Positions 42,233 through 50,646 of a stretch of 64,000 nucleotides of DNA are shown piece by piece (positions within the stretch are counted from its first letter, which is position 1; each line of letters begins with the position of its first letter). The translations under genes were made by a program, and so were the position numbers. The DNA is from Sphingomonas sp. Leaf67 (lineage in GTDB: Bacteria > Pseudomonadota > Alphaproteobacteria > Sphingomonadales > Sphingomonadaceae), in the NCBI RefSeq assembly GCF_001421965.1, contig NZ_LMLP01000001.1, positions 62,001-126,000 of the forward strand. Direction: 5' to 3'. The notes beneath the pieces are model-generated. The model had not been told where the DNA came from. It worked only from the letters and a program-made list of their open reading frames with translations, and ran no database searches.

Positions 42233-42997
42233 ATGAGCTTGCAGCACGACCATGCCGGGGTATCGAACCGGGCAACGACCAGCCCCGCCGGCCGGCGGAT
42301 GTCCGCCAATCTGTTTCTGGCCCAGTTGAACGATGCCGACTTCGCATTGCTGTCGCCGCACCTCGAACGGGTGTCGATCGCGGTCGGCGACGTCATCATT
42401 CCGGCAGGCGGGCGGATCGAGCATCTGTATTTCCTCGATGCCGGCATCGCCGCACTGCTCGATGCGATCGAAGGCGAGCGGTTGCACGCGGTCGGGCTGA
42501 TCGGAAACGAAGGCTATCTGGGTTGGCCGGTGCTTCTGGGCGACGATCGTTCCCCCTATGCGACCATCCTGCGCGCCGAGCCGGGCACCGCCCTGCGGAT
42601 ACCGGTCGAGCGGGTGACGGAGGCGGCGGACCAGAGCGAGACGCTGCGCCGGGCGCTGTTGCGCTTCATCGAGGTTTTCATGATCCAGATGGGGCGAACG
42701 GTGGTGTCGGCACTGGGCCATCCGGTCGAACGGCGGTTGGCCCGGTGGATCCTGCTCTATCATGACCGGGTGCGCGGCGACGAAATCGCGATGACGCATG
42801 AGGAGTTCCGCATCATGCTGGGCGTACGGCGGAGCAGCATCACCGACGCGCTGCACCGGTTGGAGGAACAGCACGCGATCCGCTCGGTACGCGGACGGGT
42901 GATTGTGCGCGAACGGGACAAATTGCTGGCGCTGGCGGCAGATACCTATGGCTCTGCCGAGGCTGCCTATGACCGGCTGGTTCGCGTCGGGCCTTGA
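42233..42997 (+). CDS. Crp/Fnr-family regulator
   Basis: 254 residues. Cyclic-nucleotide-like beta-roll at about 27-150 (PAGGRIEHLYFLDAGIAALLDAIEGERLHAVGLIGNEGYLGW), dimerisation helix near 130-160 and a Crp-type winged helix at about 185-225 (TLGVRRSSIT-like helix MLGVRRSSITDALHRLEE). No FNR-type cysteine cluster is seen and the cAMP-contact residues are not conserved, so the signal is unknown. ATG 42233 after GGAG. Divergent from ccmC and convergent with the ferritin-like pair; resembles the regulator at 45212. Confidence 0.9.
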   Translation: MSLQHDHAGVSNRATTSPAGRRMSANLFLAQLNDADFALLSPHLERVSIAVGDVIIPAGGRIEHLYFLDAGIAALLDAIEGERLHAVGLIGNEGYLGWPVLLGDDRSPYATILRAEPGTALRIPVERVTEAADQSETLRRALLRFIEVFMIQMGRTVVSALGHPVERRLARWILLYHDRVRGDEIAMTHEEFRIMLGVRRSSITDALHRLEEQHAIRSVRGRVIVRERDKLLALAADTYGSAEAAYDRLVRVGP

Positions 42998-43036
42998 GCG
43001 TGTCGATCACCTAGATCGGGTAATCACGTCAGGACA

Positions 43037-43079
43037 ATAAAAAACGGGCCGTTCCTTTCGAAACGGCCCGTTGAGTTTT
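43037..43079. terminator. Bidirectional rho-independent terminator
   Basis: Perfect 11-bp stem AACGGGCCGTT / AACGGCCCGTT around an 8-base loop. There is a T run on the plus side (GAGTTTT) and an A6 run before it that becomes a T run on the minus strand. It ends both the Crp/Fnr gene and the converging ferritin-like genes. Confidence 0.88.
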
Positions 43080-43085
43080 GGTCGG

Positions 43086-44093
43086 TCAGGTGCCGCTGGC
43101 GGCGCTCTGACGGATCGTGCCGTTGACCCCGTTAGGGAAGAAGCCGCCGGCGGTTTGGGCGGTGCGGTTCAGGTACACGATGTTCAACACCTGACCCGGC
43201 GTACGGCTGAACGCGATGCCGCTGTTGTCGGTCGGAACGATGTTCGACGCGAGGGTCGATCCGCTGCCGGTCGCACGGATCCCCTGATCGAGATCGGTGC
43301 TGCCGTCGAGGCTGTCGCGCGCGTTCGAGATCGCGTCGGCGGCGTCAAGAAGCGCGGGTGTCGCCACGCCCTTGCGATACAGCACGGTGCGGACCAGGCC
43401 GGCGTGATAGGCCTCGGCAGCGTGGATGCCGGCCGCGGCTTCGAGGAAGGTCTTGTTGCTGATGAACCCGACCGCCCCCTTGTACGCGGTCACGCCGACA
43501 TCTTCGAAGATGTACGCGCCGAGCAGGAAGTTTTCGTCATTGGCATATACGTCGAACGCTGCGCCGGTGCCGATCAGTCCGGCGGCACGGGCCGCGTTCG
43601 AGAAGGCACTGGTCGCGGTCACGCCGATATCGATCGCCGGCTGCGCCACCGCTGCCGATCCCAGCGTCGCGCGCAGGAAGTTGACGTGCGCCAGTTCGTC
43701 CGCCGCGATTTCGCGCGCGTACCGGGCGACCAGCGGATCGGAGAACGTCACCTGACGCCCGCCGGTGACCGCACCCTGCGTGCCCGTTCCGGTCAGGCTG
43801 CTGTTCGGAAGGCCGCTGCCATTGGCGGCGAATGCATAGAATTGCGCCTCCAGATATTCGAGGTTCAGCGCGAAGTTGAACACATCGGCATCGGTCACAC
43901 CGGTGGTGGCCGTCGGCGTCGGCGTGGGAGTGGCGCCGTTGATCGGACCGCCGCCGCTGTCGCTGCATGCCGCGAGTAGCGATGCGCCGGCGGTCGCGAC
44001 CGCCGCGGTGCCGGCGTACCGGATGAAATCGCGCCGGGCGTTGCGGCGTTGTTCGCAGGCTTCGAGCACCTGCAGGATTGGATCGTTGGTCAT
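43086..44093 (-). CDS. Tat-exported ferritin-like lipoprotein
   Basis: 335 residues. Tat signal with twin arginines RRDFIRYAGTAAVATAG leading to a lipobox LLAAC (Cys43), then a Thr/Pro linker. The ferritin-like four-helix domain (Ferritin_2 type) has candidate di-metal ligands Glu79/Glu82, E-x-x-H at Glu133-His136, Glu197 and E-x-x-H at Glu227-His230. A C-terminal region ([21 protein letters not shown]) is shared with its neighbour. Ribosome site AGGGAGAG. It lies 17 bp after its paralogue, so one transcript. Role may be metal binding or oxidant defence in the periplasm; not established. Confidence 0.85.
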   Translation of the reverse strand: MTNDPILQVLEACEQRRNARRDFIRYAGTAAVATAGASLLAACSDSGGGPINGATPTPTPTATTGVTDADVFNFALNLEYLEAQFYAFAANGSGLPNSSLTGTGTQGAVTGGRQVTFSDPLVARYAREIAADELAHVNFLRATLGSAAVAQPAIDIGVTATSAFSNAARAAGLIGTGAAFDVYANDENFLLGAYIFEDVGVTAYKGAVGFISNKTFLEAAAGIHAAEAYHAGLVRTVLYRKGVATPALLDAADAISNARDSLDGSTDLDQGIRATGSGSTLASNIVPTDNSGIAFSRTPGQVLNIVYLNRTAQTAGGFFPNGVNGTIRQSAASGT

Positions 44094-44110
44094 GATTCTC
44101 TCTCCCTGGC

Positions 44111-45070
44111 TCAGTTCGCAGCGCTGGCGCGGATGGTTCCGTTCACCCCGTTGGGGAAGAAGCCACCACCGCTGACCTGGGCCCGGTTCAGATAGACGAT
44201 ATTGAGCACCTGCCCGGTCGAACGGCTGAACGCGATGCCGTTGCTGTCGAGCGGGACGATGTTGCTGGCGCTGGGGTTGGTAGACAGCGGGGTCAGGCCC
44301 TGATCGATGTCGAGCGTGCCGTCGAGGCTGTCACGCGCGTTGGAGATCGCGTCGGTCGCCGCGATCAGCGCCGGGGTCTGAATCCCCTTGGCATACAGGG
44401 TCGTGCGGACGATCGCCGCGTGATACGCCTCTACCGCGAGAATGCCGGCGGCCGCTTCGAGGAAGGTCTTGCTGGAAAGCAGCGGTGCCGCCCCCTTGTA
44501 GGCGGTGACCCCGACGTCCTCGAAGATATACGCGCCGAGCAAAAAATTCTCGTCGCTGGCATAGGGATCGAAGGTGTCGGTCGCGCCGATCAGGCCGGCC
44601 GCGCGGGCCGCGCTGGAAAACGCGCCGTTGACCGACGACCCGATATCGATCGCCGGCTGGGCGACCGCCGACGTGCCGAGGCCTGCACGCAGGAATTCGA
44701 CATGGGCGCGCTCATCGGCCGCGATTTCGCGGGCATATTGCGCGACGACAGGATCGGTGAACGTCACCTGTTTCCCGCCGGTCACCGCACCCTGGGTACC
44801 GGTTCCGGTCAGCAGCGAGCTGGGCAATCCGGTGCCGAATGCCGCAAAGTAATAAAACTGCGCTTCGAGATATTCGAGATTGAGCGCGAAGTTCAGCACG
44901 TCGGCATCGCTCGGCGCGGTCTGCGCGATCGCTTCGTTGGATTCCGATGCGAAGATCACGGCACCGCCGACCGCCGCAGCACCACCGATCATCCGAAAGA
45001 AGTCGCGCCGGTCCTCCCGGCGTTTGGCGCGTGCTTCGAACGCCTCCGTCAACAGCGTTTGGTCGGACAT
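44111..45070 (-). CDS. Tat-exported ferritin-like protein, paralogue
   Basis: 319 residues, closely related over its length to the protein at 43086-44093. Tat signal [20 protein letters not shown] without lipobox, so probably soluble in the periplasm. Ferritin-like ligands: Glu66/Glu69, Glu120-His123, Glu184, Glu214-His217. Same C-terminal block [28 protein letters not shown]. Start ATG 45070 after AGGGAGA. First gene of the pair; divergent from a Crp/Fnr gene starting 142 bp away, the likely regulator. Confidence 0.85.
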   Translation of the reverse strand: MSDQTLLTEAFEARAKRREDRRDFFRMIGGAAAVGGAVIFASESNEAIAQTAPSDADVLNFALNLEYLEAQFYYFAAFGTGLPSSLLTGTGTQGAVTGGKQVTFTDPVVAQYAREIAADERAHVEFLRAGLGTSAVAQPAIDIGSSVNGAFSSAARAAGLIGATDTFDPYASDENFLLGAYIFEDVGVTAYKGAAPLLSSKTFLEAAAGILAVEAYHAAIVRTTLYAKGIQTPALIAATDAISNARDSLDGTLDIDQGLTPLSTNPSASNIVPLDSNGIAFSRSTGQVLNIVYLNRAQVSGGGFFPNGVNGTIRASAAN

Positions 45071-45211
45071 GGTACCGTCTCCCTGCATCGTTATTTCCAT
45101 GCAACGAAACGTCGCGGATTAAAGATGCAAGTCCGGCGCGGACGTACGGTTTCGTACCGGGGAACGCCGACGACTGGATTGCAGAAAATCTTGCGGGCAA
45201 AAGGTCGTGCA

Positions 45212-45952
45212 ATGGCGTTCGCAGTTCAAACAGACATTTCGCCCGACAATGGCAATTTTCTGCCGACGACGGACAACCGGCTGATCGGGTCGTTGCGACC
45301 GGAAACGCGACGACGACTAGCGATGGCAGCCACCCGCATCGAATTGAATACAGGTGACGTGTTGACGCGCGCCGGTGAGCCGATCGATCGTCTTGTGTTT
45401 CCCGAAGGGGCGCCGGCGATGTTATCGGTATCGACCGGCGGGTCGTCGCAAGATGTCGGCATGATCGGGCGCGACGGCGTGGTAGGGTGGTCGCGCCTGT
45501 TCAGCGACCAGCCGACGCCGTTCACCGCACGGGTCCATATCCAGTCGGGCAGCGCGATCGAGATTCCGGCGGCGGCCGTGGTCGATGCCGCCGACGACGA
45601 CCCCGAACTGCTGAAGCGGATCCTTACCTTCGCACAGTGTTTCACGATGCAGATGGCGCGGACGCTGGCGTCGGCATTGCGCGACGTGCCCGAACGGCGC
45701 ATCGCCCGCCTGCTGCTGATGATCGACGACCGGATCGCGGGCGATACCATGTCGGTCACCCATGCATCGATCGCGGCGACGCTGAACCTGCGCCGGGCGA
45801 CGGTCACCGACTGCCTGCACATCCTGGAGGGCGAGCATATGGTCCGGTGTTCGCGCGGACGGATCACGATGCGCGACCGGGCGGCACTGCAGGCGCGGGC
45901 CGGGCTTGCCTATGTCGCCGACGACGGACTGGCACCCGAAACGCTGCGCTGA
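45212..45952 (+). CDS. Crp/Fnr-family regulator
   Basis: 246 residues. N-terminal effector beta-roll (LTRAGEPIDRLVFPEGAPAMLSVS, VGMIGRDGVVGWSRLF) and C-terminal HTH (ASIAATLNLRRATVTDCLHILEGEHMV at about 185-211). Like the regulator at 42233 it has no Fe-S cysteines and an unusual GW(S/P) loop in place of the phosphate-binding cassette. The ATG at 45212 gives the family length; open sequence upstream is antisense of the ferritin-like gene. Divergent from the ferritin-like pair; its stop is 3 bp from the convergent dctD stop. Confidence 0.9.
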   Translation: MAFAVQTDISPDNGNFLPTTDNRLIGSLRPETRRRLAMAATRIELNTGDVLTRAGEPIDRLVFPEGAPAMLSVSTGGSSQDVGMIGRDGVVGWSRLFSDQPTPFTARVHIQSGSAIEIPAAAVVDAADDDPELLKRILTFAQCFTMQMARTLASALRDVPERRIARLLLMIDDRIAGDTMSVTHASIAATLNLRRATVTDCLHILEGEHMVRCSRGRITMRDRAALQARAGLAYVADDGLAPETLR

Positions 45953-45955
45953 CGA

Positions 45956-47266
45956 TCAGGGCTGGCCGCGCACCGTCTTCAGGTCGATGCCGAGCCGCTG
46001 CACCTTATAGTAAAAGGTCTTGCGCGGGATGCCGAGGCGGTCGATCGCCGCGCCGATCTCCCCCCCGGTCGCGGCGATCGCCGCGAGGATCGCCTCGCGT
46101 TCGAACGCAGCGAGGCGTTCGGGCAGCGGGCGGCTGGCATCGTTCGGGGTCACGTCGCCGCTGCTGCCGTCCAGCCCCAACACGAACCGGTCGGCGAAAT
46201 GGGCGAGTTCGCGGACATTGCCCGGCCAGTCGTGCCGGGCGAGCAGGTCGCGCGCGGCATGGGTCAGCGCGGGTACCTCGCGCCGCAGCCGTGCCGCCGA
46301 CAGGTCGACCAGATGCGCGAACAATTGCGGCACATCCTCGCGCCGTTCGCGCAGTGGCGGAATCCGCAGTCGCACCGCCGCCAGCCGGTACAGCAGCGCC
46401 GGGGCGATCGCGTCGGCCGCACGCTGCCCCTCCTCCGCCGCCGTCGCGATGACGCGGATATCGACAGGCACGGCGTCGCGCGGACCCCGGATCGCCCGAT
46501 CCTCGATCACCTGCGTCAGCCGCCCCTGCAAGGTGCGGGGTGCCTGATCGATATCGTCGAGGAACAGCGTGCCACGCTGCGCACCGACGATGCCGCGGTC
46601 GCCGACCGTCGCGAACAATTCGTCCTCGATCACCTGTCCGGGCAGCGCGGCGCAGGCGATAGCGACGAACCGATGGCGGGCACGACGGCCGGCCCGGTGG
46701 ATCGATCGCGCCAGCAATTCCTTGCCGGTGCCGGTCTCCCCCTCGATCAGCAGGTCGATATCGGTATCGGCCAAGACCGGGATCATCTCGCGCAGCCGGA
46801 CGATCGCGGGGGAGCGACCGATCAGCGCGACCTGTTCGCCGCCCGCCGCCTGCGCCCGCAACCGGCGATTGTCGAGCGCCAGCGAACGGGCGGCAGTCGC
46901 TCGGGTGATGGCGGCGATCAGCGCGTCGGGATCGAACGGCTTGGACAGGAAATCCCACGCGCCCGCCTTCAGCGCATCGACCGCCATTTCGACATCGGCA
47001 TGACCGGTAACCAGCACGATCGGCAGCGTCGGATCGCGTTCGCGCAGGATGCGGAACAGCTCGATCCCCGACATTTGCGGCATCCGCACGTCGGTGACGA
47101 CGATCCCGTCGAAATCGGCATCGATCGCCAGCAGCGCAGGCGGTGCGGCGACGAAGGGGACGACGTCGAACCCCGCCAGCATCAGTAACTGCATGGTCGA
47201 GGCGCGCAGATCGGCGTCGTCCTCGACCAGGGCCACCCGCCCCTGTTTCGTTCCGGTATCGGTCAT
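45956..47266 (-). CDS. dctD: DctD-like response regulator lacking the sigma-54 contact loop
   Basis: 436 residues. Receiver domain 10-125 with phospho-acceptor Asp59 (VVTDVRMP), Thr87 and Lys109. AAA+ domain: Walker A GETGTGKE 176-183, Walker B GTLFLDDID 232-240, WPGNVREL at 347-354. Fis-type HTH at about 395-425. Between ELF (216-218) and Walker B only about a dozen residues remain and the GAFTGA loop is absent; its place reads VGDRGIVGAQ. Relatives need this loop to touch sigma-54, so this one may act on sigma-70 or as a repressor. ATG overlaps the dctB stop by 4 bp. Likely controls dctA. Confidence 0.9.
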   Translation of the reverse strand: MTDTGTKQGRVALVEDDADLRASTMQLLMLAGFDVVPFVAAPPALLAIDADFDGIVVTDVRMPQMSGIELFRILRERDPTLPIVLVTGHADVEMAVDALKAGAWDFLSKPFDPDALIAAITRATAARSLALDNRRLRAQAAGGEQVALIGRSPAIVRLREMIPVLADTDIDLLIEGETGTGKELLARSIHRAGRRARHRFVAIACAALPGQVIEDELFATVGDRGIVGAQRGTLFLDDIDQAPRTLQGRLTQVIEDRAIRGPRDAVPVDIRVIATAAEEGQRAADAIAPALLYRLAAVRLRIPPLRERREDVPQLFAHLVDLSAARLRREVPALTHAARDLLARHDWPGNVRELAHFADRFVLGLDGSSGDVTPNDASRPLPERLAAFEREAILAAIAATGGEIGAAIDRLGIPRKTFYYKVQRLGIDLKTVRGQP

Positions 47267-48981
47267 GGCACCCGCCGCAAGGTCGCTTCGAACCGCGCGC
47301 CGCGCGCGGTCGGGATCAGCCGCAGCGTGCCGCCGAGGTCGGTCATGATATCCTGCGCGATCACCAGACCCAGTCCGAGGCCGGTCGGACGGCTGGTGAC
47401 GAACGGCGTGAACATGCGTTCGGCGACGGACGGATCGATCCCCGGTCCGTTATCCGCGACGACGAGCGCGACGACCGTCGGTTCGACCTGCACCTCGATC
47501 GCGATGGCGGGATCGGGACGCCCGCCGAGCGCCTCCAACGCATTTTGCAACAGATTGACCAGCACCTGTTCCAGCCGCACGCGACCGGCGACGACCATCA
47601 GGTCGGGGGGAATATCGGGTACGGTGAACGCCACTTCCGACAGACGTTCCTTCAGGATCAGCCGGGCGCCGTCGACGACATCGGCGAGCGGGACTGGACC
47701 GATCGTGCCGCTGCCCTTGCGCGCGAACCCGCGCAGTTCGGCGGTGACCAGACCGATCCGGTCGGTCAGCCGGGCGATGGCGCCGAGATTGTCGTCGACC
47801 TGACGCGCATCGCCGCGCACCAGCAACTGGCGCGCCGCCGCGACGTAATTGCGAATCGCAGCGATCGGCTGGGCAGTTTCGTGAGCGACGCTGGCAGTGA
47901 TCTGTCCCAGTGCGGCGAGGCGATTGGCCTGTCGCAGCCCCTCGCGCAGATCGGCGGCGCGCGCTTCGGCGGCGGCGCGTTCCTCCATCTCGCCGCGCAG
48001 CAGGCGCGTGCGATCGGCAACGGCGGCCTCCAGTTCGCTGGTTCGCAGCGCCCGCCGACGCGATCGTTCGTGCAGGCCCCATGCGATCGCGAGCAGCGCG
48101 AGGGTGGCGATGGCCGCCGCGATCGCGCTGCCGCGCACTACGCCACCAACGGCGGGTTGCAGCGGCATGGCCAGATGGACGCGCCAGCCCGCGGTATCGG
48201 CGTCGGTCGCGACATGCTGCAACCGCCGCCGATCGCCGTTCAGCCGGATCGCGTCACCGATCATGGCGAACGGGGCCGTGCGCAGCGCCCCGGCACCGCT
48301 ATCGGCGCGCAACGCCGCCGCGATCGCCGGTGCGATCGGTCGGGTCGCGGCGAAACGCCAGCTCGGACGACTGGAGATCAGCACGACTCCGGCACGATCG
48401 GTCACGAAGGTGATGCCGCCGGCGGCGCGCCATTCCTGCTCGATCCGGTCGAATTCGAGTTTCACGATGACGACGCCGCCCTCGGCGGTGCGACGGCTGA
48501 GGTACAGGCCGGGCCGATGGCTGACGGTCCCGAGCGCGAACTGCGTGCCTGCCCCGTACCGCATCGCGTCGTGGTAATAGCGGCGGAAGGTATAATCCTT
48601 GCCCACGAAACTTTGCGGATCGGCCCAGTTGCTGGCGGCGATGGCAAATTTCCCCCGGCCGATGACATAGATGACCGACGCCCCGGTCGACCTTGCCATG
48701 GCAGCGAGCTTGCGATCGAGCGCCCGGGCCGCGCCGTCCGCTCCGCGCACCGCGGCGACGACGTCGCGATCGTCCGCCAGCGCGAGCGGCAACAGGCGAA
48801 ACCGGGCAATCTCGCTGGCCAGGAGGACCTGACGTAATCGGGCATCGGCCTCCATCGACGCGACCAGATCGGCGCGTGCCCGGCGTTCGGCCAGACGACC
48901 GACGGCCACGGCCACGAGGATGCTCAGCAGCACCGCCGCGAACACCCAGCGCAGCCATGTCGATCTCAGTCCCCCTCGCAT
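47263..48981 (-). CDS. dctB: C4-dicarboxylate sensor histidine kinase DctB
   Basis: 572 residues. Two membrane spans (about 12-29 and 286-303) bound a periplasmic double-PAS sensor with GKDYTFRRYYHDA at 127-139, as in DctB. A cytoplasmic coiled coil follows. H-box SVAHETAQPIAAIRNY with His367; N-box NLLQNA 476-481; G-boxes DNGPG 510-514 and GLGLGL 534-539. Start ATG 48981 chosen because the first membrane span follows directly; an upstream extension is A+T-rich and overlaps a candidate operator. Transcribed with dctD and divergent from dctA. Confidence 0.93.
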   Translation of the reverse strand: MRGGLRSTWLRWVFAAVLLSILVAVAVGRLAERRARADLVASMEADARLRQVLLASEIARFRLLPLALADDRDVVAAVRGADGAARALDRKLAAMARSTGASVIYVIGRGKFAIAASNWADPQSFVGKDYTFRRYYHDAMRYGAGTQFALGTVSHRPGLYLSRRTAEGGVVIVKLEFDRIEQEWRAAGGITFVTDRAGVVLISSRPSWRFAATRPIAPAIAAALRADSGAGALRTAPFAMIGDAIRLNGDRRRLQHVATDADTAGWRVHLAMPLQPAVGGVVRGSAIAAAIATLALLAIAWGLHERSRRRALRTSELEAAVADRTRLLRGEMEERAAAEARAADLREGLRQANRLAALGQITASVAHETAQPIAAIRNYVAAARQLLVRGDARQVDDNLGAIARLTDRIGLVTAELRGFARKGSGTIGPVPLADVVDGARLILKERLSEVAFTVPDIPPDLMVVAGRVRLEQVLVNLLQNALEALGGRPDPAIAIEVQVEPTVVALVVADNGPGIDPSVAERMFTPFVTSRPTGLGLGLVIAQDIMTDLGGTLRLIPTARGARFEATLRRVP

Positions 48982-49012
48982 CGATCTACGCTTTACAAAT
49001 ACGCAAGCATTT

Positions 49013-49028
49013 GTGCAACAATTTGCAC
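49013..49028. promoter_or_regulatory. Palindrome in the dctB-dctA gap, candidate DctD site
   Basis: GTGCAA-CAAT-TTGCAC, six-base arms with a four-base centre, 32 bp before the dctB start and about 190 bp before dctA. Similar in style to upstream activating sites of dctA in rhizobia. Binding is inferred. Confidence 0.4.
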
Positions 49029-49072
49029 TTTCCGCGAAGTTCCCTGGCGAAATTTGACGCAATCGGAATCGC

Positions 49073-49086
49073 CATAAGATCTTATG
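49073..49086. promoter_or_regulatory. Perfect 14-bp palindrome upstream of dctA
   Basis: CATAAGA followed by TCTTATG, about 135 bp before the dctA start. Possible second regulator site or overlap with the promoter; no sigma-54 promoter with correct -24/-12 spacing is found in this gap. Confidence 0.4.
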
Positions 49087-49221
49087 TAGTTGTATTATCG
49101 ACCTTTATTCGATGCGATTGCGTATAGCACAACCCAGCTTGCAGTCCGTTAAACCGTTCCTGTCGCGCCGATAGCCAGGGAAGATCAGGGCCGGGCGCAT
49201 CAGAGGATGAAAGGTCGTCGC

Positions 49222-50562
49222 ATGATAATCACTGGTCATTCCACCCACCCGCCGATCCCGCCGGCAGCGAAGCCGTGGTATCGGCATCTGTACGTGCAGG
49301 TGCTGGTCGCCATCGTGTGCGGCGTCCTGCTGGGCCACTTCTATCCGGCCACCGGCGAAGCGCTGAAGCCGATCGGCGACGGGTTCATCAAGCTGGTCAA
49401 GATGATCATCGCGCCGGTCATCTTCCTGACGATCGTCACCGGCATCGCCGGGATGCGCGACCTTGCCAGCGTCGGCCGTGTTGCGGGCAAGGCGTTCGCC
49501 TATTTCCTGTTCTTCTCGACCCTTGCGCTCATCGTCGGCCTGATCGTCGGCAACGTCGTCCAGCCGGGTGCCGGGCTGAACATCGATCCTTCGACGCTCG
49601 ATACGACGAAGATCACCGAATATGCCGAAAAGGCACATGATTCGACGATCACCGGGTTCCTGATGGGGATCATCCCGGACACGTTCATTTCGGCGCTGAC
49701 CGAAGGCAACATCCTGCAGACGCTGTTCGTCGCGATCCTGTTCGGCATCGGCCTCGCCATGATCGGCGACAAGGGCGAGCGCGTCCTCGACGGTCTGAAC
49801 GAAATCTCGATCGCCTTCTTCAAGGTCGTCGCGATCGTCATGAAGGCCGCACCGCTCGGCGCATTCGGCGCGATGGCGTTCACCATCGGCAAATACGGCA
49901 TCGGCACGCTGTTCAGCCTCGCCGCGCTCGTCGGCACTTTCTACCTGACCGCGTTCCTGTTCGTCGTGGTCGTGCTGGGAGCAGTCGCGCAGTTCTGCGG
50001 CTTCTCGATCTTCAAGCTGATCTCGTACCTGAAGGCCGAATTGCTGCTGGTCCTCGGCACCTCGTCGTCGGAAAGCGCCCTGCCCTCGCTCATCGAGAAG
50101 ATGGAACGCGCCGGCATTCCGAAGTCGATCGTCGGTCTGGTCGTCCCGACCGGCTATTCGTTCAACCTCGACGGCACCAACATCTACATGACGCTGGCGG
50201 CACTGTTCATCGCCCAGGCGTGCAACGTCGACCTGACGCTCGGCCAGCAGCTGCTGCTCCTCAGCGTCGCGATGCTGTCGTCGAAGGGGGCGGCGGGCGT
50301 CACCGGCGCGGGCTTCATCACGCTGGCCGCGACCCTGTCGATCGTCCCGACCGTGCCGGTCGCCGGCATGGCGCTGATCCTCGGCGTCGATCGCTTCATG
50401 AGCGAATGCCGGAGCCTGACCAACTTCATCGGTAACGCAGTAGCAACCGTTGTCGTCGCAAAGTGGGAAGGCAAGCTCGACAAGCACCAGTTCGACGAGG
50501 CACTGGCCGGTCGCAGCGTGCGCGTCGACCAGATGCCCGAAGGCGCCATCGCCGCCGAATGA
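49222..50562 (+). CDS. dctA: C4-dicarboxylate transporter DctA
   Basis: 446-residue H+/dicarboxylate symporter for succinate, malate and fumarate. Signatures: [89 protein letters not shown] and [24 protein letters not shown]. Start taken at ATG 49222, which has AAAGG at good spacing; an ATG five codons earlier follows its ribosome site too closely. Divergent from dctBD and followed by an outer-membrane channel gene. Confidence 0.97.
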   Translation: MIITGHSTHPPIPPAAKPWYRHLYVQVLVAIVCGVLLGHFYPATGEALKPIGDGFIKLVKMIIAPVIFLTIVTGIAGMRDLASVGRVAGKAFAYFLFFSTLALIVGLIVGNVVQPGAGLNIDPSTLDTTKITEYAEKAHDSTITGFLMGIIPDTFISALTEGNILQTLFVAILFGIGLAMIGDKGERVLDGLNEISIAFFKVVAIVMKAAPLGAFGAMAFTIGKYGIGTLFSLAALVGTFYLTAFLFVVVVLGAVAQFCGFSIFKLISYLKAELLLVLGTSSSESALPSLIEKMERAGIPKSIVGLVVPTGYSFNLDGTNIYMTLAALFIAQACNVDLTLGQQLLLLSVAMLSSKGAAGVTGAGFITLAATLSIVPTVPVAGMALILGVDRFMSECRSLTNFIGNAVATVVVAKWEGKLDKHQFDEALAGRSVRVDQMPEGAIAAE

Positions 50563-50646
50563 TTGATCAGGGGAGAGCCGGTGCAGGGTGAAGAATCCCG
50601 CACCGGTTCCCGGCTACTGCCCCGCGAGGCACCGGAGAGAGTTTCG

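Noticed and set aside
44420..45211. N-terminal extension of the second Crp/Fnr regulator
   Set aside because: Antisense to the ferritin-like gene; regulator homology begins after ATG 45212.
49045..49060. Possible sigma-54 promoter for dctA (TGGCG...GACGC)
   Set aside because: Spacing between the GG and GC elements is one base too long for sigma-54.
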